Under the pieces are notes generated by a model. It saw only the letters and a list, made by a program, of their open reading frames with translations, ran no database searches and was not told where the DNA came from. From Bacteroidales bacterium (GTDB taxonomy: Bacteria; Bacteroidota; Bacteroidia; Bacteroidales; UBA10428), in the NCBI GenBank assembly GCA_016934055.1, contig JAFGTR010000032.1, positions 1 through 59,763 on the forward strand: a stretch of DNA of 59,763 nucleotides. The letters are read 5' to 3'. The position numbers were made by a program, and so were the translations under genes. Of this stretch, positions 17,516 through 27,190 are shown in pieces (the stretch's first letter is position 1; every line of letters begins with the position of its first letter).

Positions 17516-19723
17516 TTACCTTAGTAACACCATTCTGTTCCAAACCATATGTCCTGTAGTGGTTTCTATCTTGTATAGAAAAATTCCGGGATTTAGCTGA
17601 TTTCCCTGCTCATCCCTGCCATCCCACAGTGTTCTGAAACATCCGTCAGCCTTATGACCGTCTGCCAGTAGTCTGATCATTTCACCCTGCATGTTATAAA
17701 TCCTTATCCTTATTAAGCAAGGCTCCTGTAGGTGACATTCAATAATGGTTTCAGCTTTGAACGGATTTGGATAGTTTCCGGCAAAAGAAAACAGGCTATG
17801 AATATCGCCGTTCAACGTAAATGTCTCAACCCGAACAGAATCAGAATAATGACCATTACCGTCAATGTCGACCTGTTTCAGTCTGTAATACAGTGTCATA
17901 TTCGGCTGCATTGCGACGAAGCTGGTATCCAGATAAGCGTATAAGCTGGTTTGCGACGATGTATCCCGGCCTTCAATGAAGGCAATTTTCTGCCATCCCG
18001 AATTCACGCGGCGCAGTATCTCAAATCCATAATTTCCTTTTTCAGAGGGAGTTATCCAGTTTATCAGGATTCCGCTGTCATGCGCGACCGCAGAAAAGGA
18101 TGTGTATTCAACAGGTAAAACAAAATCGCCGTAATAGCTTGTAAGCACTATCGTATCATTATATACCCGTCTTTCATAATGCGTATAAGCTGAGTCGTTC
18201 CTATCGAACAACGGAAAAACATACACCGGTCTCAGAATAGCCTGCCATGTGTTTGTATCCCCCGGCAGAATATCCACTTCCAGATGGCCATAATGCTTGC
18301 CGCCATCCTTGATGACATCGTCCTCCCATACTTCGGAGACATCTTTATGCACCATGAATTTTTGAAAAGGATTGTTCCATCCTTCACTTGGCCCCCTGAG
18401 CCCGTCACCGCCAATGCCAACATCATAAAAGTGTAAGGTATGACTCTCCTCACGCTGGTCAGGCTTGATCTCAACACCTGAAACCACCGATCGTTCCCAT
18501 ATTTCATCATGTCCTGATATTATGGCATCCACACCATACTGCATGAAAAGCGGTGTGAGAAGGCGGACTGGCTGACCCGACTGATTGTCGGTGCTGTCAG
18601 TCTCTCCGGGGGGAAATCCATGAGGCCCCGAGGAATAGGGAATATGATGAAAAAAAACAAAAGTAAACAGGCTTTTCTCCTGGGCTTCGGCAAGCCTTTT
18701 TTCTAACCAGATATATTGACGGGAACCAGGTCCAAAGTCAGGTGCATTTCCGCCAAGTGAATCACTCTCCCCGAGCAGATAAAAATTAGTATCATCACCG
18801 GCTTTGTTGGTGTCATTATTGCACAGGTCAAGTACTATAAATGTGGCAGGCCCGTATTTCATGCAGTAATAACGGCCTTCTTGCTCAGTATTGGGCGAAT
18901 TGTTAGCAGGCGCTTCAAAATAAGTCAGAAAACGTTTCACTGCTCTTTCAGAACCCGGCTGATTATAGCGGTCGAGGTACGGTCCTTCATAATATTCATG
19001 GTTTCCTAAGACTGCCATGATCGGCATTTTTCCTGCAAGGCTTATCTCACCGTTTTGTTTGGTATTGTGATGCCAGAATTCGTCCCAATCGCGCTGCTCT
19101 CCTCCGGATTCCACAAGGTCACCTGAAATAAAAATGAGATCGGGCTGACGTGAACGGATCACTTCCAGGTTGTTCCGGTACCCTGTGGTCTGATCAATAA
19201 GATAGGTGCGAACACTGTCTTTTAACGGATCATCCCAGCTTGAATATTTGCCTGTTGATTCGGGTTCGGTTTCGGAATCTGCGTAAGCGATAAAACGAAT
19301 CGGAATGTTTTTATCCGGTGCAGTAAGAAATGTTGATTTAAAAGTATCATGGCCCTGTATTACCAAATATTCATATCGCGCGGCAGGTTCAAGGTTTTCT
19401 ATTCTGATCCGGTGACGAAACGGAGCCGGGGGGGCCTGTCCGGCAAAAAAGGTTGTATCTTCCCAGAGAGGATAAGCTAAAGCTTGTGCCAAAACAGGAT
19501 CAGAACTGATCTTATTTTTTGTGTCTGTTCCCTGTTTCCAGTAAGAGAGCAATCCCCCGGAATTTTCTTCTGAAAACCAGATAATACTAATCGCATCAAC
19601 AGCAGGATTCTGCACATAAGGGAAAACACGAAAACAGTCCTGTGCGGTTAGACCGTAAAACATTTGGGCAACAAATATGATATGAAAATATTTTGCTCTA
19701 TTATTGAATAATAGCATGGGCAT
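17516..19723 (-). CDS. T9SS-secreted calcineurin-like metallophosphatase
   Basis: The product is 735 aa with a signal peptide (to about residue 27). An N-terminal fibronectin-like domain of the purple acid phosphatase type spans ~30-115. The metallophosphoesterase core follows, with D in IAYADSETE, ISGDLVESG, the GNHEYY motif, HH in FFHHIPYS and ISGHDEIWE. After it come a beta-sandwich near 530-630 and a C-terminal T9SS sorting domain beginning near residue 645 (NYPNPFKAETII) with the FlgD-like pattern YNMQGE...WDGRDEQGNQL. It is probably an exported or cell-surface phosphomonoesterase or diesterase that scavenges phosphate; the substrate is not readable. The start lies in an isolated position with no promoter box seen. 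Confidence 0.9.
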   Translation of the reverse strand: MPMLLFNNRAKYFHIIFVAQMFYGLTAQDCFRVFPYVQNPAVDAISIIWFSEENSGGLLSYWKQGTDTKNKISSDPVLAQALAYPLWEDTTFFAGQAPPAPFRHRIRIENLEPAARYEYLVIQGHDTFKSTFLTAPDKNIPIRFIAYADSETEPESTGKYSSWDDPLKDSVRTYLIDQTTGYRNNLEVIRSRQPDLIFISGDLVESGGEQRDWDEFWHHNTKQNGEISLAGKMPIMAVLGNHEYYEGPYLDRYNQPGSERAVKRFLTYFEAPANNSPNTEQEGRYYCMKYGPATFIVLDLCNNDTNKAGDDTNFYLLGESDSLGGNAPDFGPGSRQYIWLEKRLAEAQEKSLFTFVFFHHIPYSSGPHGFPPGETDSTDNQSGQPVRLLTPLFMQYGVDAIISGHDEIWERSVVSGVEIKPDQREESHTLHFYDVGIGGDGLRGPSEGWNNPFQKFMVHKDVSEVWEDDVIKDGGKHYGHLEVDILPGDTNTWQAILRPVYVFPLFDRNDSAYTHYERRVYNDTIVLTSYYGDFVLPVEYTSFSAVAHDSGILINWITPSEKGNYGFEILRRVNSGWQKIAFIEGRDTSSQTSLYAYLDTSFVAMQPNMTLYYRLKQVDIDGNGHYSDSVRVETFTLNGDIHSLFSFAGNYPNPFKAETIIECHLQEPCLIRIRIYNMQGEMIRLLADGHKADGCFRTLWDGRDEQGNQLNPGIFLYKIETTTGHMVWNRMVLLR

Positions 19724-20144
19724 TTTTCAGGAAAAAACTTTGTGAAAACCGTCAATCGTTAAGGCAATATACAAGATATTTTGCTTTAATTCAAATAAAT
19801 GACCTTATAATAGTTGATGAATTTACAATTGATAGGTGACAAAAATATCATATATTTTCCAGAGGCAGATGTTCGCCTCTTGAGAGGGGTAGAGGTGTGT
19901 TTTTTCCTGAATTGGTTTTGTTAAACGATAACACAATTGCAACTTCACAGCATATTCTATAAAGTCCTGGTTATTGATTTCAGATAATATCAGGGTGCAA
20001 TTTAAAAAACAAAACCCGGTGTGAAGGGCTATTATCTTTAACATCCTTTTTTAAATCTGACAAAAAATCTCTATTTTTAATTTCTTGTTAATCTAAATTT
20101 TTATCGTTACCGACAATAGTATTCATGCACTTCAAACCATCATC
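19724..20144. other. Intergenic region between divergent genes
   Basis: This 421-base AT-rich gap separates the divergent metallophosphatase and YifB genes and must hold both promoters. No TAnnTTTG box was found at a good distance. A short GC-richer palindrome (CCTCTTGAGAGG, near 19876) resembles a motif also found in the 30.66 kb hairpin, so it may be a dispersed repeat. A 73-codon minus-strand frame is open but looks spurious. Confidence 0.4.
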
Positions 20145-21683
20145 ATGCTTGTTAAAACGTATGGATGCGCCGTATATGGCGTTAATGCCGTCATTGTTAC
20201 CATAGAAGTCAACATCGTCAGCGGATTATACTTTTATATAGTTGGATTGCCGGATGTTGCGGTGAAGGAAAGCCAGCACCGTATTGAATCGGCTATTAAG
20301 GCTAACGGCTATAGTATGCCGAAACGAAAAGTCATCGTCAACCTTGCTCCTGCTGACATAAAAAAGGAAGGATCAGCCTATGACCTGCCTATGGCCATCA
20401 GCATTCTGGCCGCCACTGAGCAGATAACCTGTTATAATCACGATCAGTTCGTCATCATGGGCGAACTGTCACTCGACGGCAGTTTAAGGCCTGTAAAAGG
20501 GGCATTGCCCATAGCCATTGAAGCCAGGAAAAAGGGATACAAAGGCTTTATACTGCCACGGCAAAATGCCCGGGAGGCCGCTGTTGTTAACGATCTGGAT
20601 GTATATGGTGTGGACTCTATGAACGAAGCCATTGCTTTCCTGGCAGGTGATCTGGAAATCGAACCCACTGTCGTTGACACCCGCAATGAATTCTTCGCCA
20701 ATATAAATGATTATGATGTCGATTTCATCGATGTAAAAGGCCAGGAAAATGTAAAAAGAGCCATGGAAATTGCGGCGGCAGGATCTCACAACATTATTAT
20801 GATTGGCCCGCCGGGCTCGGGGAAGACCATGATTGCCAAGCGTCTGCCCTCAATATTGCCTCCCCTTTCACTGAATGAAGCCCTTGAGACCACGAAGATC
20901 CACTCAGTGGCCGGCAAAATTGCCAGGGATGCTTCATTGATGACGACACGCCCCTTTCGTTCACCACACCATACCATATCCGATGTTGCCCTGGTGGGTG
21001 GTGGTTCTTATCCCCAGCCCGGTGAGATCTCTCTGGCACATAACGGTGTGTTGTTCCTCGATGAGCTGCCTGAATTTAAAAGGACGGTGCTTGAGGTGAT
21101 GCGTCAGCCACTTGAAGACAGGAGAATCACCATTTCCCGGTCACGTTTTTCAATCGAATACCCGGCCAGCTTTATGCTTGTTGCAAGCATGAATCCCTGC
21201 CCCTGCGGTTATTATAACCACCCCGAAAAGGAATGTGTCTGCTCGCCGGGTGCGGTGCAGAAATACCTTAACCGCATCTCGGGACCGTTGCTCGACCGCA
21301 TCGATATCCATATCGAGGTGGTGCCGGTCCCTTTTGAAAAGCTTTCAGAAATGCGGCCGGCAGAAAGCAGTGAGAAAGTGCGGTATCGTGTGTTGCAGGC
21401 ACGGTCGGTTCAGCAAAAGCGATACAGCAGCTACGAAGGCATTCACAGCAACGCCATGATGACCCCGGCCCTCCTGAATGAGTATTGCAGCCTGACGGAG
21501 GAATGCCACACCCTGCTGAAAAACGCCATGGAAAAACTGGGCCTTTCAGCCCGCGCTTACGACCGTATCCTGAAAGTTACGCGCACCATCGCCGACCTCG
21601 AAGAAAGTGAAAACATCGAACCCCAACACCTGGCCGAAGCCATCAATTACAGAAGCCTCGACAGGGACAGCTGGGCAGGGTGA
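20145..21683 (+). CDS. comM: YifB/ComM family Mg-chelatase-like AAA+ ATPase
   Basis: The N-terminal ChlI-like domain (residues 1-120: [28 protein letters not shown]) leads to an AAA+ core with Walker A GPPGSGKT at 221-228 and the FRSPHH and LFLDELPEF (Walker B) motifs. A CPCGYY...CxC zinc-like cluster lies near residue 350, before the C-terminal helical domain. ComM homologues act as hexameric helicases that promote branch migration during natural transformation; the same family is widespread as YifB with unproven function. Length (512 aa) is standard. It appears monocistronic. Confidence 0.95.
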   Translation: MLVKTYGCAVYGVNAVIVTIEVNIVSGLYFYIVGLPDVAVKESQHRIESAIKANGYSMPKRKVIVNLAPADIKKEGSAYDLPMAISILAATEQITCYNHDQFVIMGELSLDGSLRPVKGALPIAIEARKKGYKGFILPRQNAREAAVVNDLDVYGVDSMNEAIAFLAGDLEIEPTVVDTRNEFFANINDYDVDFIDVKGQENVKRAMEIAAAGSHNIIMIGPPGSGKTMIAKRLPSILPPLSLNEALETTKIHSVAGKIARDASLMTTRPFRSPHHTISDVALVGGGSYPQPGEISLAHNGVLFLDELPEFKRTVLEVMRQPLEDRRITISRSRFSIEYPASFMLVASMNPCPCGYYNHPEKECVCSPGAVQKYLNRISGPLLDRIDIHIEVVPVPFEKLSEMRPAESSEKVRYRVLQARSVQQKRYSSYEGIHSNAMMTPALLNEYCSLTEECHTLLKNAMEKLGLSARAYDRILKVTRTIADLEESENIEPQHLAEAINYRSLDRDSWAG

Positions 21684-21685
21684 AT

Positions 21686-21776
21686 AACAGAGCGGGAATG
21701 AGAATGAGAATGAGGAGGGAAGAAGTTAACAGAGCCCTGTTTTTTCATCATTCTCATCCTGTTTCTCATTCTCAGG
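21686..21776. repeat. Direct repeat copy 1 with internal inverted arms
   Basis: This ~90-base unit starts AACAGAGCGGGAATGAGAAT and ends with the complementary arm (CATTCTCATCCTGTTTCTCA), so it can fold into a long hairpin. It is followed by a small ACACCC/GGGTGG palindrome near 21782. A closely similar copy lies at 22688-22779, on the other side of the ankyrin gene. The remaining bases up to 22069 hold no recognised gene and presumably carry the ankyrin promoter. Confidence 0.7.
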
Positions 21777-22069
21777 ACTTGACACCCCGACTGGGTGGGA
21801 GTTCATCATCAAGGTACCGGAGAGTATCGGATGCACAAAGGATTCAACAAGCATGTTTCATAATTAAATGGTGTCATTTGCTCATAATAAAGCAATGATT
21901 TTAAAAGTTTTCTGCGCTATCTGCGAAATCCTCAGCTGTATCCGGCCCATCAGTCGATAGTTCTTTATATTTATAAGTAATTACTTGATTAGAATATGCT
22001 ATTGTTGTAATTTCATTTGTTACTATTGATCTGAAGTTTTTTATTTATTAATCCTAAATAAATATCACC

Positions 22070-22615
22070 ATGAAACTTTTATTGAATATTTTGTTTGCAT
22101 TTGTTCTTGCTTTTACCGGTAATTATGCTTTTTCCCAAAACCGGCATCAGCTTCATGAACCTGCCGGCCGGGGCGAACTGGAGACAGTAAAGAAAGTAAT
22201 TGAGAAAGGCGGTAATGTAGATAAAAAGGATATTGCCGGACAAACGGCATTGATGTATGCTGCCGAATCCGGAAGCCTGGAAGTGATTAAATACCTGGTT
22301 GAAAAAGGAGCTGATGTGAATGCGGTTTCCGGCGATGCCGGTCGTGGTACTGCGTTAATCTATGCAGCTGCTGCCAATAAGCTTGAAGTTGTGAAGTATT
22401 TGCTGGAAAACGGAGCAGATATTAATGCAACCACTCCCTACCAGCATGAGACTGCACTGCTTTGGGCGGTGGCAATGGGGCATATGGATGCTGTTAAACT
22501 TTTGCTGGAAAAAGGAGCAGATAAAAATATTAAAAACAGGGACGGAGAAGTTGTATTGGATGTGGCCAGAAAACTAAATAAGGAAGATATTATACCATTG
22601 CTGGAATCAGAATAA
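22070..22615 (+). CDS. Exported ankyrin-repeat protein
   Basis: A signal peptide (residues 1-~22, ending at FSQ) is followed by four to five ankyrin repeats. Clear units are GQTALMYAAESGSLEVIKYL, GTALIYAAAANKLEVVKYLL and ETALLWAVAMGHMDAVKLLL, each followed by EKGAD or ENGAD. The protein (181 aa) is nearly all repeat, so it is a binding module expected in the periplasm or outside the cell; the partner is unknown. It is a single gene bracketed by ~90-base direct repeats and a partial copy, which suggests a mobile or duplicated cassette. Confidence 0.88.
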   Translation: MKLLLNILFAFVLAFTGNYAFSQNRHQLHEPAGRGELETVKKVIEKGGNVDKKDIAGQTALMYAAESGSLEVIKYLVEKGADVNAVSGDAGRGTALIYAAAANKLEVVKYLLENGADINATTPYQHETALLWAVAMGHMDAVKLLLEKGADKNIKNRDGEVVLDVARKLNKEDIIPLLESE

Positions 22616-22633
22616 GAAAAAGGAATGAAATAA

Positions 22634-22680
22634 CATCATTCTGTTTCTCATTCTCTTTCATCTACACCCTGGCAGGGTGG
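22634..22680. repeat. Partial copy of the ankyrin-flanking repeat
   Basis: Just after the ankyrin stop lies CATCATTCTGTTTCTCATTC, matching the right arm of the 21686 repeat. It is followed by an ACACCC/GGGTGG palindrome like the one after copy 1. It looks like the right half of a third copy. Confidence 0.55.
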
Positions 22681-22687
22681 GGGCAAA

Positions 22688-22779
22688 AACAGAGCGGGAA
22701 TGAGAATGAGAATGAGGAAGAAAGAAGTTAATGGAGCTCTGTTTTTTTAATCATTCTCATTCTGTTTGTCATTTTCATA
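22688..22779. repeat. Direct repeat copy 2 with internal inverted arms
   Basis: The first 31 bases are identical to the copy at 21686, and the rest differs at scattered positions. The inverted arms remain complementary enough to form a hairpin. It sits 14 bases past the 3' end of the CotH-like gene, so it may also act as its terminator. Confidence 0.7.
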
Positions 22780-22793
22780 CTCGGGGTGCCGGA

Positions 22794-25784
22794 TCAGTAG
22801 AATAAGTCAGCAACGTCTTTTTCGGTTCCTTTTTGGGTGGTGCCATCACCTGTCCAAAGGGAGCCATGCTCGATAAAGGCCGGAACGGAGATGTTTTTCA
22901 TTTTAACGGCTTCTGATTTAATAACCGCAATACCTTTATATTCCGATTTTTTATTGAAAGCGGTAAAACCATACCTGGCATCGGTAATGGATGAATTTTT
23001 GATTTCCAGTGTTGAATTATCTTTTGAGGCAACACCGATGTTGGCATTAACAATATCAACATTTTCAATGACCAGACGGGAACGCTCCCCGCTGCTGATC
23101 GCTTTATCTCCGGTGTTTTTTATCGTACAATTTCTGATAAGAATATGACTTCCCGAGAAGTCAATGGCGTCATTTTTAATATCGTAAAAATTCGAGAATT
23201 CAATGGTCCCCTCGGAGAAATCCGAATCAAAAGCATCACTGAATATGTTGTCAAACACGCAGTTTTCAATCTTAAATGATGATCTGATAATGTTAAGGGC
23301 ATCCTCACTGCGGTTATTCATGAAACTGACATGGTCCATTTCCACATCCGATTCATAAAATGTAACGCCCCCGGTGAGATACCATCCGTTGTAATTCATG
23401 CTGCTCAGCCCGTCGAAAACCACATGGCTCAGTACTGATGTATCTTTTGCCTGCAGTACGATGAATCCCATACTGGTGCCGTTTTCTGACCGTATTATAA
23501 TGTTCTGCCCTGCTTCTCCCTGCAGTTTAACCGGTGAATAACTGAGGAAGAACGATCTGTTGGTGAAATTCATGTCAACGCCGGCCATGATATTACATTC
23601 GTACCCTTCAGGTATTATGACGGGCTCATTAAAATCATACTGTCCTGCCGGGATAATGATCTTATTGCCAGATGCATAGCGTTCTAAAAATGACTGTTGG
23701 GCTTTATTGAACAAATCAATACGGGGTGAGTAACTCTCAGGATACTTCCAGGGAAACACATTTACCTGGAAAATGTCAGAGAACAAAGGAACAGTATATA
23801 ATAGCTGACTGCTCATAACAGGGGCTTTTATTTCCAGCGTATTTGCCTTCCGGTTGATTGAATTTACCCTGTACTCCTGGGGAAAGAAATATTTATTATT
23901 GTCTTTGTCAATGTATCCGATAACCCTTATATCCATTGGACAATTGTTGACCACCCTGACAAGATTATGAACACTGTCCGGTTTTTTTTGAAGATAAGCT
24001 TTCACATAATAGGGGGGTATTTCAGGAGAAAGAATGGTATCGTAGTCTGTATGTTTTGTTTTAATTTTCAGATTTTTAAACAGTTTATCGTCTGATAATT
24101 GATCCTTTTTGACCTTTATTATCTCTTTTACAGTCATAACATTCTTCAGAAGAAATGAATCATTGTATTGATAATCAATAAATTCTTCCTGTATTAATGC
24201 TTCAGTTTTTAAAATGTCATCCTCATTTTCACTTAAAAAATTCCTGATATAGTGAATGTCAGCATATTTGTTTAAATACTGAATATAAAGCCTTCTGAAG
24301 TCATTATCCAGAAAAAACTGATAGGCCGGATTATACTTGTTTCTTACAAATTCTTCCGGATTATCAAGATCTCCGATAATGGTGTTCCTGCCATAGTCAA
24401 ATACACCATTGGCAGTATAACAATCGAAAGCTACCGGTTCAAGCGTGCACAGTACAGGGTTAAAATAATACCGTTGATTATGCCATGGCAAGGCATGGTA
24501 TCCTTTGGTGATGTCCAGCAATGCCATATACCGGGCCAATTTATCAATATCAAACATGACCTGTATTGTTGAATTCCATTCCCGGTACATCATCATCAGG
24601 TTTTGGGCTACCATGAACTGCTGTAATAATTCAGGCGATTTTGAAGTCCGGTTTTCTTTGAAAGGCAGGATGTCACTCTCATTATAGGTGGGTATGGCAA
24701 TCCTTTTATCTGAATTCAGGTTGAGTTTATTGGAAAGCCAGAATGCATCCTCGTTGAATTTCACAATGGGGCCTTCCTTGCGATTATTATATTCTATAAG
24801 ATGTTTATCAAAATGTTCTTCATAGGCATAAACGCCCATATCCTGCCCGTTGACTTCAACATTGATGAAACCATACCGTGTTGTCAGGATGTCTTCTTTG
24901 TCAAACAACAGATGTGAAAGCCATTCATCGATAAAAGACCTGCTCTTTGGTGTTTGCAGTGAAAAGGTTTTCATGCCTTTCCATGAATATTTAGACTTCA
25001 GTTTTATGCGGTAAGACCATTTATCGCCCTGAAGATGGTCGAGCCAGTCGCCTTTGAGTCGCATGCTTCCCTTCAGAGTATCCTCCATGTAAATAAGCTT
25101 CATCTTCACATAATCGTCATCATCACTTTCCAGGATTCCGTATGATAGAGCTTCCTGTCTTTTTTTCTTTAGTTTATCCATGTCAGAATCATCAACCTTA
25201 ATCCTGAGCAACATATCGGGAGCAATATTACGGGCAACAGCCGGTTTCCTTTCAAAATAAAAATCATCAACATAACTGGTCTCTTCCTGACTATTCCATG
25301 CATATATCCTAAGGGCATTATTGTGAAGGTTCCCCGGTGCCCTGAAACTGAATCCAATTCTCTTCCAGCCCGCCGAATCAGTTTCGAGCACTTTATCAAA
25401 CACCTGATAAAATACATTTCCGCTATCACAGAAAACAATTGAGGGCTTGAAACCATAATACCAGAAACCGGCCCTTATGATCTCGTTCTTATTAACGTTT
25501 GCAATATCAATTGTAAAACCATAGGGCAACTCTGACATTAGCTTCAGTGAATACATATCGGACCGGGCAATTGAATCTGACCGTTGATAAGAAGAATTCA
25601 TACGGATGCTGGAATCGTTGGATAAAATATTCCCTCCATCTTCAGATAACAGCTCGACATCACAGTTTACAGCCGAAATGCCCCCGACGGCCGGAAGGGG
25701 CATGCCATCTTTCTTTGCTTTGGTGCATGCAGCTGTAATAATAACTATCAGAACAGCATAAAAAAATAATCTCTTCGCCATCAT
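22794..25784 (-). CDS. CotH-like kinase fused to a right-handed beta-helix (lipoprotein)
   Basis: The product is 996 aa. A lipoprotein signal ends at the cysteine near residue 20 (IITAAC). A beta-sandwich (carbohydrate-binding-like, ~40-180) precedes a CotH-type secretory protein-kinase-like domain (~190-560). Family hallmarks are RLKGDWLDH near 243, MKTFSLQ, the MGVYAYEEHFDK block near 316 (GxYxxxE type), and HNQRYYFNP...EPVAFD near 440-452, with the final Asp a likely metal ligand. Residues ~735-960 form a parallel beta-helix with regular strand/turn repeats. In Bacillus and fungi CotH phosphorylates coat proteins. Here the acceptor is unknown and could be a surface protein or a glycan. It looks monocistronic. 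The fusion with a beta-helix is unusual. Confidence 0.82.
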   Translation of the reverse strand: MMAKRLFFYAVLIVIITAACTKAKKDGMPLPAVGGISAVNCDVELLSEDGGNILSNDSSIRMNSSYQRSDSIARSDMYSLKLMSELPYGFTIDIANVNKNEIIRAGFWYYGFKPSIVFCDSGNVFYQVFDKVLETDSAGWKRIGFSFRAPGNLHNNALRIYAWNSQEETSYVDDFYFERKPAVARNIAPDMLLRIKVDDSDMDKLKKKRQEALSYGILESDDDDYVKMKLIYMEDTLKGSMRLKGDWLDHLQGDKWSYRIKLKSKYSWKGMKTFSLQTPKSRSFIDEWLSHLLFDKEDILTTRYGFINVEVNGQDMGVYAYEEHFDKHLIEYNNRKEGPIVKFNEDAFWLSNKLNLNSDKRIAIPTYNESDILPFKENRTSKSPELLQQFMVAQNLMMMYREWNSTIQVMFDIDKLARYMALLDITKGYHALPWHNQRYYFNPVLCTLEPVAFDCYTANGVFDYGRNTIIGDLDNPEEFVRNKYNPAYQFFLDNDFRRLYIQYLNKYADIHYIRNFLSENEDDILKTEALIQEEFIDYQYNDSFLLKNVMTVKEIIKVKKDQLSDDKLFKNLKIKTKHTDYDTILSPEIPPYYVKAYLQKKPDSVHNLVRVVNNCPMDIRVIGYIDKDNNKYFFPQEYRVNSINRKANTLEIKAPVMSSQLLYTVPLFSDIFQVNVFPWKYPESYSPRIDLFNKAQQSFLERYASGNKIIIPAGQYDFNEPVIIPEGYECNIMAGVDMNFTNRSFFLSYSPVKLQGEAGQNIIIRSENGTSMGFIVLQAKDTSVLSHVVFDGLSSMNYNGWYLTGGVTFYESDVEMDHVSFMNNRSEDALNIIRSSFKIENCVFDNIFSDAFDSDFSEGTIEFSNFYDIKNDAIDFSGSHILIRNCTIKNTGDKAISSGERSRLVIENVDIVNANIGVASKDNSTLEIKNSSITDARYGFTAFNKKSEYKGIAVIKSEAVKMKNISVPAFIEHGSLWTGDGTTQKGTEKDVADLFY

Positions 25785-25979
25785 TTCATGTTTAGAACGA
25801 CGAATATAACGAAAAAATAAGATTAACAGATGAATGAGCAGGTCTTAGGATAATCTGTTCACAGTCCACAGTCGACGGTCGACAGCAATCTAGTTGCCGG
25901 TTGTCGGCCTGCCGGCAGGTCATGCAGTCATTTAGTCGTGCTGTCTTGCAGTCTGGGAGTCTTCTGGTCTTCTGGTCTT

Positions 25980-27020
25980 CTAGTCTTCTGGTCTGATGGT
26001 CTGATGGTATGATGGTCTGATGGTCTGATGGTCTGCTGGTCTTGCATGTTTAATCTTTGTTCTTTGATCTTTGATCTTTATTCTTTTGTCTTGTTTCTTG
26101 TTTCTTGGTTCTTGATTCCTGGTTCTATCGTAAAAATACCGCATCGGTATCAGCATGAATATCCACGACAACTGGGCCACGATAAAAAATACGTTCACCT
26201 CACCCGGGAAGAACAGGGTTGTGATGGTAACACCCAGTCCGATATTATTGGCGCCTGAGCTGACTGAGTATGTGATGCGCCTTGATTTATCCTGTCCGGC
26301 CATAATAAAGTATCCGGCCATGTATAACAACAGGTAGCTGATAACGGAAATTACTGCATACAATAATACTTTCAGGGGATGATCGAAGATGACAAACCGG
26401 TTTTTTGAGGTGGCCGCTACAAATACAATAATCAGGCCGAGAGCTGTAATAAGAGGGCTGTTACTGATAATAAGCTTTTTTAAGGTATTGATCTTTCTTA
26501 AAGGCAGATGAAAAATGAATGGTAATACAATGGTATACACCATGGTATTAAATATATTCCGGCTGTCAATATCTACTTCTTTGGATATCAGAAGCCTGCA
26601 TATGAGAGGGATGGTCAGTATTGACAGGAAACTTGAAAAAACCAGTATTTTCAGCGAAAGGCTTACATTACCGTTGAACATGGCTGTGAAAGCCGGCGAA
26701 GAAACAGCGGCCGGCAACAATAATATGAGCAGGAAAGTGATGGCAAAAAACGGACTGATCAGGCCGATGAGGTAATACATAACCACAGGCATGAATACGA
26801 AACGTAATATGAAGTATTTCGATGCCGGCACAAGATCATCCGTGAGCAGAGAACGGTTGAATTCTACTTTAAAGAAAGAAGCAAAGATGATAACCGCCAG
26901 CGACAGGATTATTACAATGGCAATATCAGTTTTTATAGTGGGTACGAAAAGTCCCGACAGAGCAGCCAGTAAGAGTATCAGCCCAAAATAGCGGTTTATG
27001 AAATTGTTAAGAGCCTTCAT
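25980..27020 (-). CDS. Bile acid:sodium symporter (BASS/SBF) family membrane protein
   Basis: The product is 346 aa with about nine or ten hydrophobic helices over residues 10-295. The conserved crossover motif SSGANNIGLGV near residue 257 matches the second cation-binding helix of the SBF family. Such proteins carry bile acids, pantoate, or other organic anions with sodium; this substrate is unknown. After the last helix (about 295) the protein runs on for ~45 residues of Lys/Arg/Gln/His-rich sequence encoded by simple repeats, including seven octamers at 25990-26045. That tail (DHQTIRPSYHQTIRP) is unlikely to be native and suggests that the original stop was lost. Confidence 0.82.
   Translation of the reverse strand: MKALNNFINRYFGLILLLAALSGLFVPTIKTDIAIVIILSLAVIIFASFFKVEFNRSLLTDDLVPASKYFILRFVFMPVVMYYLIGLISPFFAITFLLILLLPAAVSSPAFTAMFNGNVSLSLKILVFSSFLSILTIPLICRLLISKEVDIDSRNIFNTMVYTIVLPFIFHLPLRKINTLKKLIISNSPLITALGLIIVFVAATSKNRFVIFDHPLKVLLYAVISVISYLLLYMAGYFIMAGQDKSRRITYSVSSGANNIGLGVTITTLFFPGEVNVFFIVAQLSWIFMLIPMRYFYDRTRNQEPRNKKQDKRIKIKDQRTKIKHARPADHQTIRPSYHQTIRPED
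25990..26045. repeat. Seven tandem octamers (GGTCTGAT-type)
   Basis: The unit GGTCTGAT is repeated seven times with single-base changes, inside the 3' end of the symporter frame. It is embedded in a longer low-complexity tract (about 25930-26130) of CTTCTGGT- and CTTTGAT-type runs. An eight-base unit changes the reading frame when copy number changes. Confidence 0.75.
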
Positions 27021-27190
27021 AATGATATAAGGCCAATGAAGAATATGATTCCGATCTAAAACAAATTAAATCATTTTTATCTACAATATATGATTTAATT
27101 TTACCCGATTTGATTTCATAAATATTGAGCAGATTCTTTGCATCTATATATCAGCTCTGTATAATATTAACGCTTTAAATAAAAGCCAAT

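Noticed and set aside
19823..20044. 73-codon minus-strand open frame between divergent genes
   Set aside because: It lies in the promoter gap, has no motif and ends in AT-rich sequence.
21680..21898. 72-codon frame beginning at the ComM stop
   Set aside because: It runs through the hairpin repeat and encodes low-complexity Met/Arg and His/Ser runs.
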